Shown: in pieces, positions 53,045 through 61,076 of the stretch
How positions within the stretch are numbered: the stretch's first letter is position 1
How the letters are laid out: each line of letters begins with the position of its first letter
Assembly: GCA_023436115.1 (NCBI GenBank)
Contig: JAEZKQ010000023.1
Location: forward strand, 29,489-93,488
Reading direction: 5' to 3'
From: Bacillota bacterium
GTDB lineage: Bacteria; Bacillota; Clostridia; Christensenellales; SZUA-584
DNA length: 64,000 nucleotides
Notes under the pieces: model-generated
Told to the model about the DNA's origin: nothing
What the model saw: only the letters and a program-made list of their open reading frames with translations
Database searches by the model: none
Translations under genes and position numbers: made by a program

Positions 53045-54634
53045 TTAGAAGTTATTACGGTCACGGTAGCTCTTTGGCCCTGTGGGTCTTTTGCTGCTGC
53101 CGCCGCGCGAGTATGTTGAGGTCGTCGTGGGACGTTTTCTTCCGGCAGGTGTTGTTGCTTTCTTAGGAGACTGACCCTTCTTCCAAAGGACGAACAGTGT
53201 CACACCCACACCGATAATGAGTACAACCAGAACAATAGCGATGATGCCCAGCGTGCCGATGGAGCCCAAACCGCCCTGCTGGAGTGTGAGCGGCGTTTCG
53301 GTAATCTCCGCAGCCTCTTCAAATCCGGCAGATTCTTGAGGCTCGGCCTGTATCGTCACGGTAATGGGCTGCGCGTTTACCGTATACGGGTTGCCGTCTT
53401 TGTCGGTGGCCGTAAGCACAAAGTTATAAGTCGTCGTGGCGTTGATGTCTGCCGTCCATTGAATGCTGGCCTTCTGGCCTGCCGCAAGCGTACTTCCGGA
53501 GTAGATGTTGCCGATCGTGGCTTCATCGACCTTGATATTGCTCAGTTCATAATCTGTCGCGTTGGTGATATAACCTGTAAAATTAACCGTTCCCGCTGAT
53601 GTGAGCTGGGGGCGGTCAACGTTCATAGCAAACTGCAGCTTGCTGCTGATCGCGTTCGGGTCTACAGGCAGCTCGATAGACACGGTATTGGAGTTAATAG
53701 ATTTCGTTTCACCCGTATGATCCTTGAGCGATATGGTACAGGACACATCTGCGGATGCCTGGAATGTCATTTTAAATGTACCGGAAACGGTTTCGCCCGC
53801 TTTCAGCTTAGACGGATAGTCCTGTTCAACGCCATTTGCCAGAATCTTAATGTTGGTATAAGACACGTTGCCATTATTGGTCAGCGTGAGCGTAAACGTC
53901 ACTTCTTCACCCGGCTGCGGCTTAGCATTATCGACCGTTAAGTTTGTTTTCACATCGCGCGATGAAAGCTTGAGTTCGGTGGACTCCAGCGTTTGTGTTT
54001 GCTTGTTACCGTTAACCGTAAACGAAACGACAGGGGTCACGGTGACATTGGCGCTCATGGTATGGCTATATTTCACCGTTTGGTTCTTTCCTGGATTCAG
54101 AGCAAATGGGTTGTTCAAAGGTTTTCCATTGTTCAGACCTGAAGCAGTCACCACGATATTCTCGATCGCCGTTTCGCCCTGATTTTCCAGCTTGAACTCG
54201 AATTTGACAGTGGAACCTGAATCGGCCGGATTCTGGCTGACGGATGTTGACGCGCCCAGCTTGGTGACCAGCTCTTTCTTATTGATGGTGACACTGGACG
54301 AAGATACCATCGTATCCCCGGCATAAAGTTCAAAGGTTAACTTCCCGAGCTTGTCGTAAGGAACTTTCATAGTGAAAGAATCGTCCTTACTGCCGTCAGC
54401 CGATAAAGTTCCGATATTGACTGATTTACCGGTGTTTTTTAATACAATCTTAAAATCCGATGGTATATCTACACCCGAAATAGAATAATCAAATTCAACA
54501 TCTGCGTCTTGCGACAGTTCTTTGACATCTGTTGAAACAGTAAAAGACGGTGCCGCCAACGCTACGCCGCCAAAGCTCAGAATGGTGGTAAACAGCAACG
54601 TAAAAATCAATAATAGCGATATATGTTTTTTCAA
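53045..54634 (-). CDS. CARDB-like surface protein with C-terminal membrane anchor
   Basis: A 529-residue protein with an N-terminal signal peptide (cleavage near ALA-APS), about four beta-sandwich repeats of 85-105 residues resembling CARDB or invasin-type adhesion domains (e.g. NPADSGSTVKFEFKLENQGETAIENI and QPGEEVTFTLTLTNNGNVSYTNI), a membrane helix near 462-485 and a basic cytosolic tail rich in Lys, Arg, Ser and Thr. It likely sits on the cell surface with its domains outside. Start is TTG with AAGGAGG upstream. It is monocistronic, with a strong terminator. Ligand is unknown. Confidence 0.82.
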   Translation of the reverse strand: MKKHISLLLIFTLLFTTILSFGGVALAAPSFTVSTDVKELSQDADVEFDYSISGVDIPSDFKIVLKNTGKSVNIGTLSADGSKDDSFTMKVPYDKLGKLTFELYAGDTMVSSSSVTINKKELVTKLGASTSVSQNPADSGSTVKFEFKLENQGETAIENIVVTASGLNNGKPLNNPFALNPGKNQTVKYSHTMSANVTVTPVVSFTVNGNKQTQTLESTELKLSSRDVKTNLTVDNAKPQPGEEVTFTLTLTNNGNVSYTNIKILANGVEQDYPSKLKAGETVSGTFKMTFQASADVSCTISLKDHTGETKSINSNTVSIELPVDPNAISSKLQFAMNVDRPQLTSAGTVNFTGYITNATDYELSNIKVDEATIGNIYSGSTLAAGQKASIQWTADINATTTYNFVLTATDKDGNPYTVNAQPITVTIQAEPQESAGFEEAAEITETPLTLQQGGLGSIGTLGIIAIVLVVLIIGVGVTLFVLWKKGQSPKKATTPAGRKRPTTTSTYSRGGSSKRPTGPKSYRDRNNF

Positions 54635-54756
54635 AACGTGTTCTCCTCCTTGTTATCAAACGCATTTTCTTTCACAAATTTATTCACGCTACATTCTAAA
54701 GCAATTTTTTTGAAAAGTCAAACTGCGAAGCATTGCGGAAAGGGAGCCAAAACGTA

Positions 54757-54796
54757 GAAAAAGAGGGCCGGAATCTTAATAGAAACCGGCCTCTCA
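54757..54796 (-). terminator. Terminator of the orphan solute-binding gene
   Basis: On the minus strand GAGAGGCCGG and CCGGCCCTC form a stem around an AT-rich loop, followed by TTTTTC. Confidence 0.85.
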
Positions 54797-54816
54797 AGTG
54801 AAAGACAAGAGTGTTT

Positions 54817-55851
54817 TTACGGTATATAGTATATGGCGTCATCGGGGACGGAGCCGCCTACCGATTCAGGATTGCTTTCAAACATCACGGCAAAATAGTC
54901 GTCCAATATCGCTTTGCAGGCTTCACCCGTAACAAACGATATACCGCAGCGCGGGATCGCGGCTTTGGCTACTGCCGCAGCACCAACGATTTTCTTGTCG
55001 GCAATATCGGCTGACGCGCCGTCCATATCGGAAAGCACATAGTCCACAGAGGCGCTGTAGTCACGGAAAAGCTGATTCATACCGGCGGTGTCCGCAGCAA
55101 AAGCATCGCTCACAATGGTGACACCCATCGGCATGCCTGCATCCTCGCCGAATATCTTCTGCCATTCCTTATTGATATCAATCTTGACTTGAACATCAGG
55201 GTTGTTGGCAATGGTTGTGGACACAAATGGCTCAGGCAGCAGCGCCAGCTTAATGTCGCCTGCGGCCATCGCGTTTGCAAGATCGGCATGAGCACCCATG
55301 TATTCGACGGTCACATTGTCAAGACCGTTTTCCGCGAGTATCTTGTTGAGCACATATTCGGGTGTAGCACCTTGTCCGGTGGCGTAGATGGTCTTGCCCT
55401 CCAGGTCGGCAAGGCTGTTCACGGTATCCCCGTTTTCCACGATATACAGAACGCCCATCGTGCTTACCGCAGCGATTTTGATACCGCCTTTCATTTTGCT
55501 ATACAGTACCGCCGCCAGATTGGAAGGTATCGTGGCCACGGTGACTTCACCGCTGATGACCTTGGGTGTGATCTGGTCAGGGGTGGTCAAGAGGCTGATT
55601 TCATAAGCTTTGTTGTCAAACATCTGTATCATACCCATGCCTGTGGGGCCTGCCAGTGTGGCCACAGCCAGTGGGTTTTCCTCACTGTACGAAGCGGCTT
55701 CCGAGGTCTCGGGCGCGGGTGATTCTGTTTGCTGGGCTGTTTCCGACGGCACGGCCGAGGGCGTTTGCTCCGCCACCGGTGCGCCACAGGCTGTGAAAAC
55801 AACCAGCACCATTAAAATCGCTAAGACTGTCATAAGCTTTTTTTTCATCAT
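54817..55851 (-). CDS. ABC-type substrate-binding lipoprotein (SsuA/NMT1-like), orphan
   Basis: A 344-residue lipoprotein. The signal peptide ends at lipobox TACG, with Cys22, followed by a Pro/Thr/Glu-rich linker to about residue 55 and a type 2 periplasmic-binding fold. GPTGMGMIQM, VSGEVTVATIPSNLAAVLYSK and DLEGKTIYATGQGATPEYVL resemble thiamine-precursor, nitrate or sulfonate binding proteins. AAGGAG lies seven bases before the first ATG; ATG 55848 is a second option. No ATPase or permease gene is adjacent, so its transporter must be encoded elsewhere. The next gene in transcription order is divergent or separate. Substrate unknown. Confidence 0.87.
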   Translation of the reverse strand: MMKKKLMTVLAILMVLVVFTACGAPVAEQTPSAVPSETAQQTESPAPETSEAASYSEENPLAVATLAGPTGMGMIQMFDNKAYEISLLTTPDQITPKVISGEVTVATIPSNLAAVLYSKMKGGIKIAAVSTMGVLYIVENGDTVNSLADLEGKTIYATGQGATPEYVLNKILAENGLDNVTVEYMGAHADLANAMAAGDIKLALLPEPFVSTTIANNPDVQVKIDINKEWQKIFGEDAGMPMGVTIVSDAFAADTAGMNQLFRDYSASVDYVLSDMDGASADIADKKIVGAAAVAKAAIPRCGISFVTGEACKAILDDYFAVMFESNPESVGGSVPDDAIYYIP

Positions 55852-55913
55852 AATAAAACTCCTTTCGCGCGATTGCGCTTTATGTTTATTTTTTCGCAGC
55901 TTCTTAAGAGCAA

Positions 55914-56165
55914 TCAGATCTCCTTTTTGGACACCGATGTTTTTACCTGTACATCGGGAATAAGGCCGATCTTGCCCGTGAGGCTGTTGATCTCGTTTAA
56001 ATCGCCCACCAGCGTGATGACGATAACCGTGACGCCGTGCTCATGAAGCGGGAGCCCCATGCGTCCCTTGATAAGGCCTTTGAATCCGGCCACCAACGCG
56101 TTGAACTGTACCTGGTCGCGCTCCGGGTTTTCGAGTATGGCGGTTAAAACCGCGATTCGTTTCAT
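55914..56165 (-). CDS. TM1266-type iron-only hydrogenase system regulator
   Basis: An 83-residue ferredoxin-fold protein resembling the TM1266 family of putative [FeFe]-hydrogenase system regulators: IAVLTAILENPERDQVQFNALVAGFKGLIKGRMGLPLHEHGVTVIVITLVGDLNEINSLTGKIGLIPDVQVKTSVSK, here shown by its key parts GRMG, NEIN-LTGK-LG and the final VKT. The frame is open 61 codons upstream, but GGGAGG eight bases before ATG 56165 and family length settle the start. A promoter and a switch-like leader of about 260 bases lie upstream. No hydrogenase gene is in the window. Confidence 0.8.
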   Translation of the reverse strand: MKRIAVLTAILENPERDQVQFNALVAGFKGLIKGRMGLPLHEHGVTVIVITLVGDLNEINSLTGKIGLIPDVQVKTSVSKKEI

Positions 56166-56190
56166 TGCGCTATCCTCCCATTTTGTTTCA

Positions 56191-56262
56191 CACCCCAAAA
56201 AGCTTTGCTTTTCGGGGCCCCCGTAACCACACCCCAAAAAGCTTTTCGGGGACGCCGTAATC
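56191..56262. repeat. Two tandem copies of a CCCCAAAAAGC hairpin unit
   Basis: The unit CACCCCAAAAAGCTTT...TCGGGG followed by CCGTAA is present twice (56191-56228 and 56229-56262). Each folds into a stem with a single mismatch (56193-56217 and 56232-56251). They lie in the leader of the TM1266 gene, downstream of its terminator-like hairpin, and may affect translation or decay. Confidence 0.7.
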
Positions 56263-56464
56263 AAAAAAACCCGCCGGAACGGCAGGTTGACAAAGCTTGA
56301 ACAAACAGCAATACGCTGAATTTTGCTTATTGACAACATGCCTTCCAACCAAGACGCATCTCTCGCGTTGTCAGGACAGGTCTATTTGTTTTCCGGATAT
56401 GCAAAAGCTTTGACCCTCTTGCCTATCTTGCGCGAATAATATCACAAACGGGAGGAAAAGACAA
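56263..56464 (-). promoter_or_regulatory. Switch-like leader RNA of the TM1266 gene
   Basis: Promoter on the minus strand: TTGTCT (56459-56464), 17 bases, TATTAT (56436-56441). The leader contains three notable pairings: TTTTGC with GCAAAA (56401-56406 with 56321-56326), CAAAGCTT with AAGCTTTG (56405-56412 with 56291-56298), and TGACAAC with GTTGTCA (56367-56373 with 56331-56337). The first two share bases, so they exclude each other. A terminator hairpin, AACCTGCC with GGCGGGTT plus a seven-T tract (56263-56288), follows before the gene. No known riboswitch class was recognised. Confidence 0.6.
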
Positions 56465-56560
56465 TACTCTTTTTATTATGCAAAGGGGGGCCATAATCAA
56501 ACGTTGAAAAGCCATGCTGTCTGCGGTAGAATTGTAAAAAGCTTTTAGGAGGTTCACGGC

Positions 56561-57622
56561 GTGAAAAGAATCATCAATATCAAAAAGCCTTCGGACAGTG
56601 CCATGGATAAAGCTTCGATACGTGTTAAAAGTTTGGTAAAACCCATAGGAAGCTTAGGCCAGCTCGAAGACTACGCCGTAAAGCTGGCGGGTATATTCGG
56701 CAAGATAAACCTGCCGCCTCTTAAGAAAGCCGTTGCTGTCTTTGCAGCGGACAACGGCGTATGGGAAGAAGGCATTACGCCCGTACCGCAGAGCGTCACA
56801 GCGATGCAAACGGTCAATATGACAAAGGGCATCACAGGCGTCGGGGTTTTTGCAGCCTGCGCCGGAGCCGATGTCTTTGTCTACGATATGGGCATACGTG
56901 GTTTTAAAGGTGCGAAGGGCGTGGAAGACCGCCGTGTGGGCGACGGGACACGCAGTATCGCAAAAGGACCCGCCATGGATATCACACAGGCGGTGCAGGC
57001 TATCGCGCACGGTATCGACGCGGCGGAAGCGCTTGCGGACAAGGGTTACCGTTTGGCAGGCTGCGGTGAAATGGGTATATGCAACACGGCTACGTCGTCG
57101 GCAGTGCTTTGTGCACTGACCGGTGCTGACCCGGACGCAGTTGTGGGGCGAGGCGCAGGGCTCACGGATGAGCAACTTGAGAAAAAGCGCAGCATTGTGC
57201 GGCGGGCGCTGGAAGTCAATAAACCTGATAAAGACAATGCGCTGGAGATTCTCTCTGCCTTAGGCAGCTTTGATATCGCTGCCATGGCAGGTTTTTTCAT
57301 GGGCTGTGCTTACCGCCAGATGGCGGTGGTGATCGACGGATTTATATCGGCAGTGGCGGCGTTGACAGCCAGCCGCTTTAATCCGCTTGTTCTGGAATAT
57401 ATGTTTGCCTCGCACCAAAGCGCAGAGCCGGGTTTTCAGACGGTGATGGATACGCTGGGCTTAGAGGCGCCGCTCAAGTTGGGTATGCGGCTGGGAGAAG
57501 GCAGCGGCTGTCCGCTTATGATGCAGGTACTTGAGGCGAGCGCGGCCATGCTAAACCGCATGGCGACGTTTGAGGAGGCCAAAATCGACCCGAGCAAGCT
57601 GGTGGATATAGAAAAACAGTAA
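56561..57622 (+). CDS. cobT: Nicotinate-nucleotide-dimethylbenzimidazole phosphoribosyltransferase
   Basis: A 353-residue CobT, which activates the lower ligand base in cobalamin synthesis or salvage (nicotinate mononucleotide plus dimethylbenzimidazole gives alpha-ribazole phosphate). Family signatures are KPIGSLGQLEDYAVKLAGI, AADNGVWEEGITPVPQSVT, CGEMGICNTATSSAVL, VVGRGAGLTDEQL and the C-terminal active-site glutamate in MRLGEGSGCPL. Start is GTG with AGGAGG before it; the surrounding region contains no cobalamin riboswitch hallmark. No other cob gene is near; the small Dabb gene follows 34 bases later. Confidence 0.97.
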   Translation: MKRIINIKKPSDSAMDKASIRVKSLVKPIGSLGQLEDYAVKLAGIFGKINLPPLKKAVAVFAADNGVWEEGITPVPQSVTAMQTVNMTKGITGVGVFAACAGADVFVYDMGIRGFKGAKGVEDRRVGDGTRSIAKGPAMDITQAVQAIAHGIDAAEALADKGYRLAGCGEMGICNTATSSAVLCALTGADPDAVVGRGAGLTDEQLEKKRSIVRRALEVNKPDKDNALEILSALGSFDIAAMAGFFMGCAYRQMAVVIDGFISAVAALTASRFNPLVLEYMFASHQSAEPGFQTVMDTLGLEAPLKLGMRLGEGSGCPLMMQVLEASAAMLNRMATFEEAKIDPSKLVDIEKQ

Positions 57623-57656
57623 TCAAAACTTAAATATAACAAAGTGAGGGATTCAT

Positions 57657-57947
57657 ATGTTCAGACATATTGTATGCTTTAAGCTGAAACAGGAAGAAAA
57701 GGATAAAGCTTCGGAGGCGGCCAATCGGTTGCGTTCGCTCATCGCGATACCCGAAGTGAAGGCGATCGATGTAGGAATTGATGAGCTCAAGAGCGCGCGT
57801 TCGTATGATATTGCGCTGGTTGTCGATTTTGATTCGCGCAGTGATTATGAGATTTATGACAAGCACGAGCTGCACCAGCCGGTCAGACAGTTTATGCATA
57901 GCGTCGTGGAGACATCGGTAGCGGCCGATTTTGAGCGCGAGCAATAA
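57657..57947 (+). CDS. Dabb domain protein
   Basis: A 96-residue stress-responsive alpha/beta barrel (Dabb) domain protein: MFRHIVCFKLKQEE at the start, then VKAIDVGIDELKSARSYDIALVVDFDSRSDYEIYDKHELHQPVRQF, with the typical YxxHPxHxx-like motif represented by YDKHELHQPV. Dabb proteins dimerise into small barrels; some act as cyclases or stress proteins, but most are unassigned. GTGAGG lies before the ATG. It may be cotranscribed with cobT. Confidence 0.93.
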   Translation: MFRHIVCFKLKQEEKDKASEAANRLRSLIAIPEVKAIDVGIDELKSARSYDIALVVDFDSRSDYEIYDKHELHQPVRQFMHSVVETSVAADFEREQ

Positions 57948-57973
57948 AAAACGCACCTTGATCCAAGGCGCGT
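57945..57973 (-). terminator. Terminator of the DUF4364 gene
   Basis: On the minus strand ACGCGCCTTG and CAAGGTGCGT pair, followed by TTTTTTATT. It overlaps the end of the convergent Dabb gene. Confidence 0.85.
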
Positions 57974-57987
57974 GAGTGGCCATTCTG

Positions 57988-58506
57988 TCAGTCGGATAGA
58001 ATGTCGTAAGTGTGTTTGTAGATTTTGGGGGCTACGCTCTTCCATTTGTTGATAAATGTTTCGGCACTGGCCTGAGAATATGTGACGATATTAAGCTCAA
58101 ATACAGGGGCCTGATTCTCAAGAACCTTGAGCATGACCTTATATTCGCTTTCATCGATCTTGATATAGTCCGCACATAGCTCGGTTTCCAGCCTTAGCTC
58201 GTCACGGTTGGCTTCGCAATAGGTGTCGATGGATTTGCGCAAAGAAGCAGGCATTTCCTTGGCCAGATAATAAACGGTGGTGTTTCCAAGCTCTGTGATG
58301 GAGTAAAACATGCCGCTGGGCGTATCGCGCTGCTCCACAAGGCGGCTTTCAATAAGCTCGAACATGCACTCTTTTAAGTCAAAGTAGTTCAGCCATCCGT
58401 TTTCCGTAACGATACGCAGTATTTGCAGTTCGGAAAGCTGTATACTGATGGTTTTAAGCAAATAGAGTATGAGCAGCTTGCTTTGTGCAATGGGTTCGAT
58501 TTGCAT
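57988..58506 (-). CDS. DUF4364 family protein, winged-helix-like
   Basis: A 172-residue protein of the DUF4364 family, common in Clostridia. The N-terminal part resembles a winged-helix DNA-binding domain (LLILYLLKTISIQLSELQILRIVTENGWLNYFDLKECMFELIESRLVEQ, with YSITELGNTTVYYL as a wing). The C-terminal part is beta-rich. A transcription role is suggested by the fold but not shown. GGAGG precedes ATG 58506; the longer frame to 58569 lacks a site. It is divergent from the QueG-like gene. Confidence 0.85.
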   Translation of the reverse strand: MQIEPIAQSKLLILYLLKTISIQLSELQILRIVTENGWLNYFDLKECMFELIESRLVEQRDTPSGMFYSITELGNTTVYYLAKEMPASLRKSIDTYCEANRDELRLETELCADYIKIDESEYKVMLKVLENQAPVFELNIVTYSQASAETFINKWKSVAPKIYKHTYDILSD

Positions 58507-58617
58507 GACTGTCCTCCAGACGCATAAGTTCATTTCTATTATACCATAGTTTTCGATATAGTACAGCAAATATGGTATTGAAATAGAAATGAGAAACTAT
58601 ATATAGAGGGTTTTTGA

Positions 58618-59286
58618 ATGAGAGATGTATTAGAGCGGTTGATACGCGATGAAGGTGCAGATGTTTTCGGAACGTCGGACGTTTCTTCTTGCGTTCCTGC
58701 ACGGTTCTCAAATATGCCTTTTGCCATCACCATCGGCGTGCGCCTGATGGACAGCGTGATGGATGAAGTGCGCCGGGGCCCAACCAAGCTCTACTTTCAT
58801 CACTACCGCACAGCCAACGCGTTTTTAGATATGTGTGCGCTTAAATGCGCTATGACGCTTCAGCGTAGCGGCTTTGCTGCCGTGGCGATACCGGCTTCGC
58901 AGACGACGAACAATGCCGGCATTGCAGCTGATTTCCCGCACAAAACGGCAGCCAATTTGGCGGGGCTGGGCTTTATGGGCAAGAGCGGCCTGTTTGTGAC
59001 CACGAATTTTGGGCCTCGTGTGCGTTTTGCCACTGTCTTGACCGATTGTCCAATGAGCACAGTCAGTATGATGGAGCCGCTCTGCGGCAGCTGCCGCGCA
59101 TGTGCAGATGCGTGTCCCTGCGGCGCGATTGTGGGCACCAACTGGGCAAGAGATTGCAGCCGCGACGATATTGTGGATGCGGCACTTTGCTCGCGATATA
59201 TGAAAGACAAATTCGCCATGATCGGGCGGGGGAGTGTTTGCGGGATTTGCGCTGCTGTATGCCCTGTGGGAGCAAAAACACATTAA
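58618..59286 (+). CDS. QueG-like 4Fe-4S protein (short form)
   Basis: A 222-residue protein with the C-terminal half of the epoxyqueuosine reductase type: NNAGIAADFPHKTAANLAGLGFMGKSGLFVTTNFGPRVRFATVLTD, then CGSCRACADACPCGAIVG and CGICAAVCPVGA, giving two 4Fe-4S clusters. QueG itself has about 380 residues and uses cobalamin; here the N-terminal portion is short and no tRNA-specific feature is certain, so a QueG function is only a possibility. GAGGG lies seven bases before the ATG. The nearby cobT may supply cobalamin, which is suggestive only. Confidence 0.8.
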   Translation: MRDVLERLIRDEGADVFGTSDVSSCVPARFSNMPFAITIGVRLMDSVMDEVRRGPTKLYFHHYRTANAFLDMCALKCAMTLQRSGFAAVAIPASQTTNNAGIAADFPHKTAANLAGLGFMGKSGLFVTTNFGPRVRFATVLTDCPMSTVSMMEPLCGSCRACADACPCGAIVGTNWARDCSRDDIVDAALCSRYMKDKFAMIGRGSVCGICAAVCPVGAKTH

Positions 59287-59348
59287 AAAGTAAAAAAAGC
59301 TACTTGATTTCACCGCTGAGTTGTGTATAATATGAGTTACGGCTTTGG

Positions 59349-59425
59349 GGGGTTATAGCTCAGCCGGTTAGAGCGCTACGTTGACATCGTAGAGGTCGTT
59401 GGTTCGATCCCAATTAACCCCACCA
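59349..59425 (+). tRNA. tRNA-Val (GAC)
   Basis: Acceptor GGGGTTA pairs with TAACCCC, the anticodon arm is CTACG-TTGACAT-CGTAG with anticodon GAC, the T-loop is GGTTCGATCC, and CCA is encoded (77 bases). All cloverleaf elements are regular. Confidence 0.97.
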
Positions 59426-59610
59426 TATCCTGCGGTGTTCGAATTGACGCCTTGATTTTAAACCTACAGTACTTGAACGGGAGCGCTTGTCCCGCAGATT
59501 GGATGTCGGGCCCGCTTTGACGGGAGGGCAGAAGATCTGGGCAGTGCACCCACCTGCTTTTAGAGGCAGGTGTTAAAACCTGGCGGACGGCATCACGGGA
59601 TACATTATAT
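59426..59610 (+). ncRNA. ssrS: 6S RNA (ssrS) candidate
   Basis: About 185 bases between two tRNA genes. The ends pair: ATCCTGCGGTG near 59427 with CATCACGGGAT near 59591-59601, the closing stem expected of 6S RNA, and the 5' CCTGCGGTGTTCG resembles clostridial 6S. The centre contains GGGAGCGCTTGTCCCGC and CACCTGCTTTTAGAGGCAGGTG (a stable hairpin), consistent with a long, partly paired rod around a central bubble. 6S binds sigma-A RNA polymerase and blocks promoters in stationary phase. Cotranscription with the tRNAs would be notable. Confidence 0.7.
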
Positions 59611-59612
59611 GT

Positions 59613-59686
59613 AGCGGAATTGTGTAACGGTAGCACCTACGACTCTGACTCGTATTGTCTAGGTTCGAATCCTAGTTCCGCTGCCA
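59613..59686 (+). tRNA. tRNA-Gln (CTG)
   Basis: Acceptor AGCGGAA pairs with TTCCGCT, the anticodon arm is TACGA-CTCTGAC-TCGTA with anticodon CTG, the T-loop GGTTCGAATCC is regular, and CCA is encoded (74 bases). Confidence 0.95.
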
Positions 59687-59690
59687 GACG

Positions 59691-59728
59691 AAAAGTCCTT
59701 TTGTCTACAACGGCGAAAGGGCTTTTTT
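59691..59728 (+). terminator. Terminator of the tRNA/6S unit
   Basis: AAAAGTCCTTT and AAAGGGCTTTT form the stem, followed by further T residues. Confidence 0.85.
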
Positions 59729-60036
59729 CATGCTTTGGAAGGCAAATCAGACAAAAAACAGGGTGATTAGGGCTTAAATCGAGATCAAAGGTCAGCAGGC
59801 AGCTGGAGCGGTGTGAAATCCGTTTCAGCACTCTTTTCTTGCCTCGAAAACCACGTCGCTTATCACGTTTTCTTGCTCTGCAAGAAAGTCAGCAATTCAC
59901 CCGTCGATAGGGATTGAACCATATGTATGCTTGTTAAGCATGGGTATATCTTTAATAAATGTTCTGCCTCACTGGATATGCTTATGACTAGTTGGAAAGG
60001 GCGTAATTTTTGTTTATCTTTATGCTTGTCGCACGT
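59729..60036. other. Intergenic region, no gene seen
   Basis: No supported gene. The minus-strand frame reading into the tRNA-Gln T-arm is an artefact. GCTTGTTAAGCATG and similar small dyads are present but without a clear function. Confidence 0.5.
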
Positions 60037-60951
60037 CTAAATACGTCCATCACCATTTTTCATCTCATATAATGCCTGCTTCAAAAGTTCATAAATTTTC
60101 ATATATCGATTGCGAAAAAAGCTATTTTTCAATAGAACAAAATTAAACTCACGTTGTTCATAAAAGTCGGGAATGTGAATAATCGAAAGGCTTCCGTTTT
60201 CTATTTCTCTTTTTCCCGCCACCTCAAATAGAAATGTTAATCCTAAGCCATTTGAAACAATTTTCTTTATGGCAGCCATGTTTCCTATTTCAATCACTTT
60301 TTCAAATGCATGCAGCGAATAATTTTTCTTCTGCAGTATGTTTTCAAAGATTTCCCGTGTACCCGATCCTCGTTCCCGCAAAATCAGACGGCTTTTAAGA
60401 ATCTCCTGAAAACCCACCTCTCTTTGTGCAAATTCCGATTTCGGTGAACACACGGGAATAAACTTTTCAAGGCTGAAAAGTGTGGAATCATATTCTGATT
60501 TGTCAAACAGCCCTTCCACAACAATAAAGTCCAGCTCGCCATGGTTCAACCGTTCAAGCAGAACCTGTGTATTCGCAACTGACATATGGATTTTCATTTC
60601 AGGGTACTTTGAAAGCAAACGGCAAAGGAGCTCCGGCATAACGTATTCTCCAATAGACAACGTAGCTCCAAAGGAAAACTGCATTGTATCGGTTGGAACC
60701 GATTGGATGTTTTCTTTAAAATGCTTGGAATCTGAAAAAACAGTCATAGTGAACTCTTTTAAAAGCTCTCCTTGATATGTAAGTTTCATTTTCCTGTTGA
60801 CTGTATCGAAAAGCTTACATCCATAGAATTCCTCAAGATATTTAATATGCTGCGATACGGCAGGCTGCGTAATGTGCAAAAGCGCCGCCGTTTTTGTAAA
60901 ACTGCCACAAGAGCATAGAGTAAGAAATGTTTCGTGTCTGAAATCAAGCAT
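60037..60951 (-). CDS. LysR family regulator, YeiE/CysL-like
   Basis: A 304-residue LysR-type transcriptional regulator. The N-terminal helix-turn-helix is FLTLCSCGSFTKTAALLHITQPAVSQHIKYLEEFYGCKLFD; the rest is the two-lobed effector-binding domain, with ECF-like hallmarks such as LIVPCSP-type FIPVCSPKSEFAQ. It is divergent from a YeiH-type transporter, the standard YeiE/CysL arrangement, and a perfect 7-base dyad lies between them. AGGATG nine bases before ATG 60951 supports this start over GTG 60957. The effector is likely a sulfur compound, by family analogy. Confidence 0.9.
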   Translation of the reverse strand: MLDFRHETFLTLCSCGSFTKTAALLHITQPAVSQHIKYLEEFYGCKLFDTVNRKMKLTYQGELLKEFTMTVFSDSKHFKENIQSVPTDTMQFSFGATLSIGEYVMPELLCRLLSKYPEMKIHMSVANTQVLLERLNHGELDFIVVEGLFDKSEYDSTLFSLEKFIPVCSPKSEFAQREVGFQEILKSRLILRERGSGTREIFENILQKKNYSLHAFEKVIEIGNMAAIKKIVSNGLGLTFLFEVAGKREIENGSLSIIHIPDFYEQREFNFVLLKNSFFRNRYMKIYELLKQALYEMKNGDGRI

Positions 60952-60973
60952 ATTCACCGCATCCTATAAATTA

Positions 60974-60993
60974 TTCTAATATGAACATTAGAA
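60974..60993. promoter_or_regulatory. LysR-type operator dyad
   Basis: TTCTAAT, six bases, ATTAGAA: a perfect inverted repeat with the T-N11-A core expected of LysR sites, midway between the two divergent genes. It overlaps the first ATG of the yeiH frame (60981), which argues that translation starts downstream. Confidence 0.8.
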
Positions 60994-61076
60994 ATCATAA
61001 TTTAATCTTATCTAATAAGCATGATAAAATCAATACAAGACAAAAAGTTAAGATAGCGAAAGGGACAACACCTAAA

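Noticed and set aside
56289..56560. Cobalamin riboswitch before cobT
   Set aside because: The GCCACTG and B12-box type motifs are absent on the plus strand; structured sequence there fits the minus-strand TM1266 leader instead.
59376..59831. Minus-strand frames reading through the tRNA and 6S region
   Set aside because: They translate the T-arms of tRNA genes, a common artefact.
60981..61076. N-terminal extension of the YeiH-like protein from ATG 60981
   Set aside because: That ATG lies inside the LysR operator dyad and lacks a ribosome site; a start near 61077 fits the family better.
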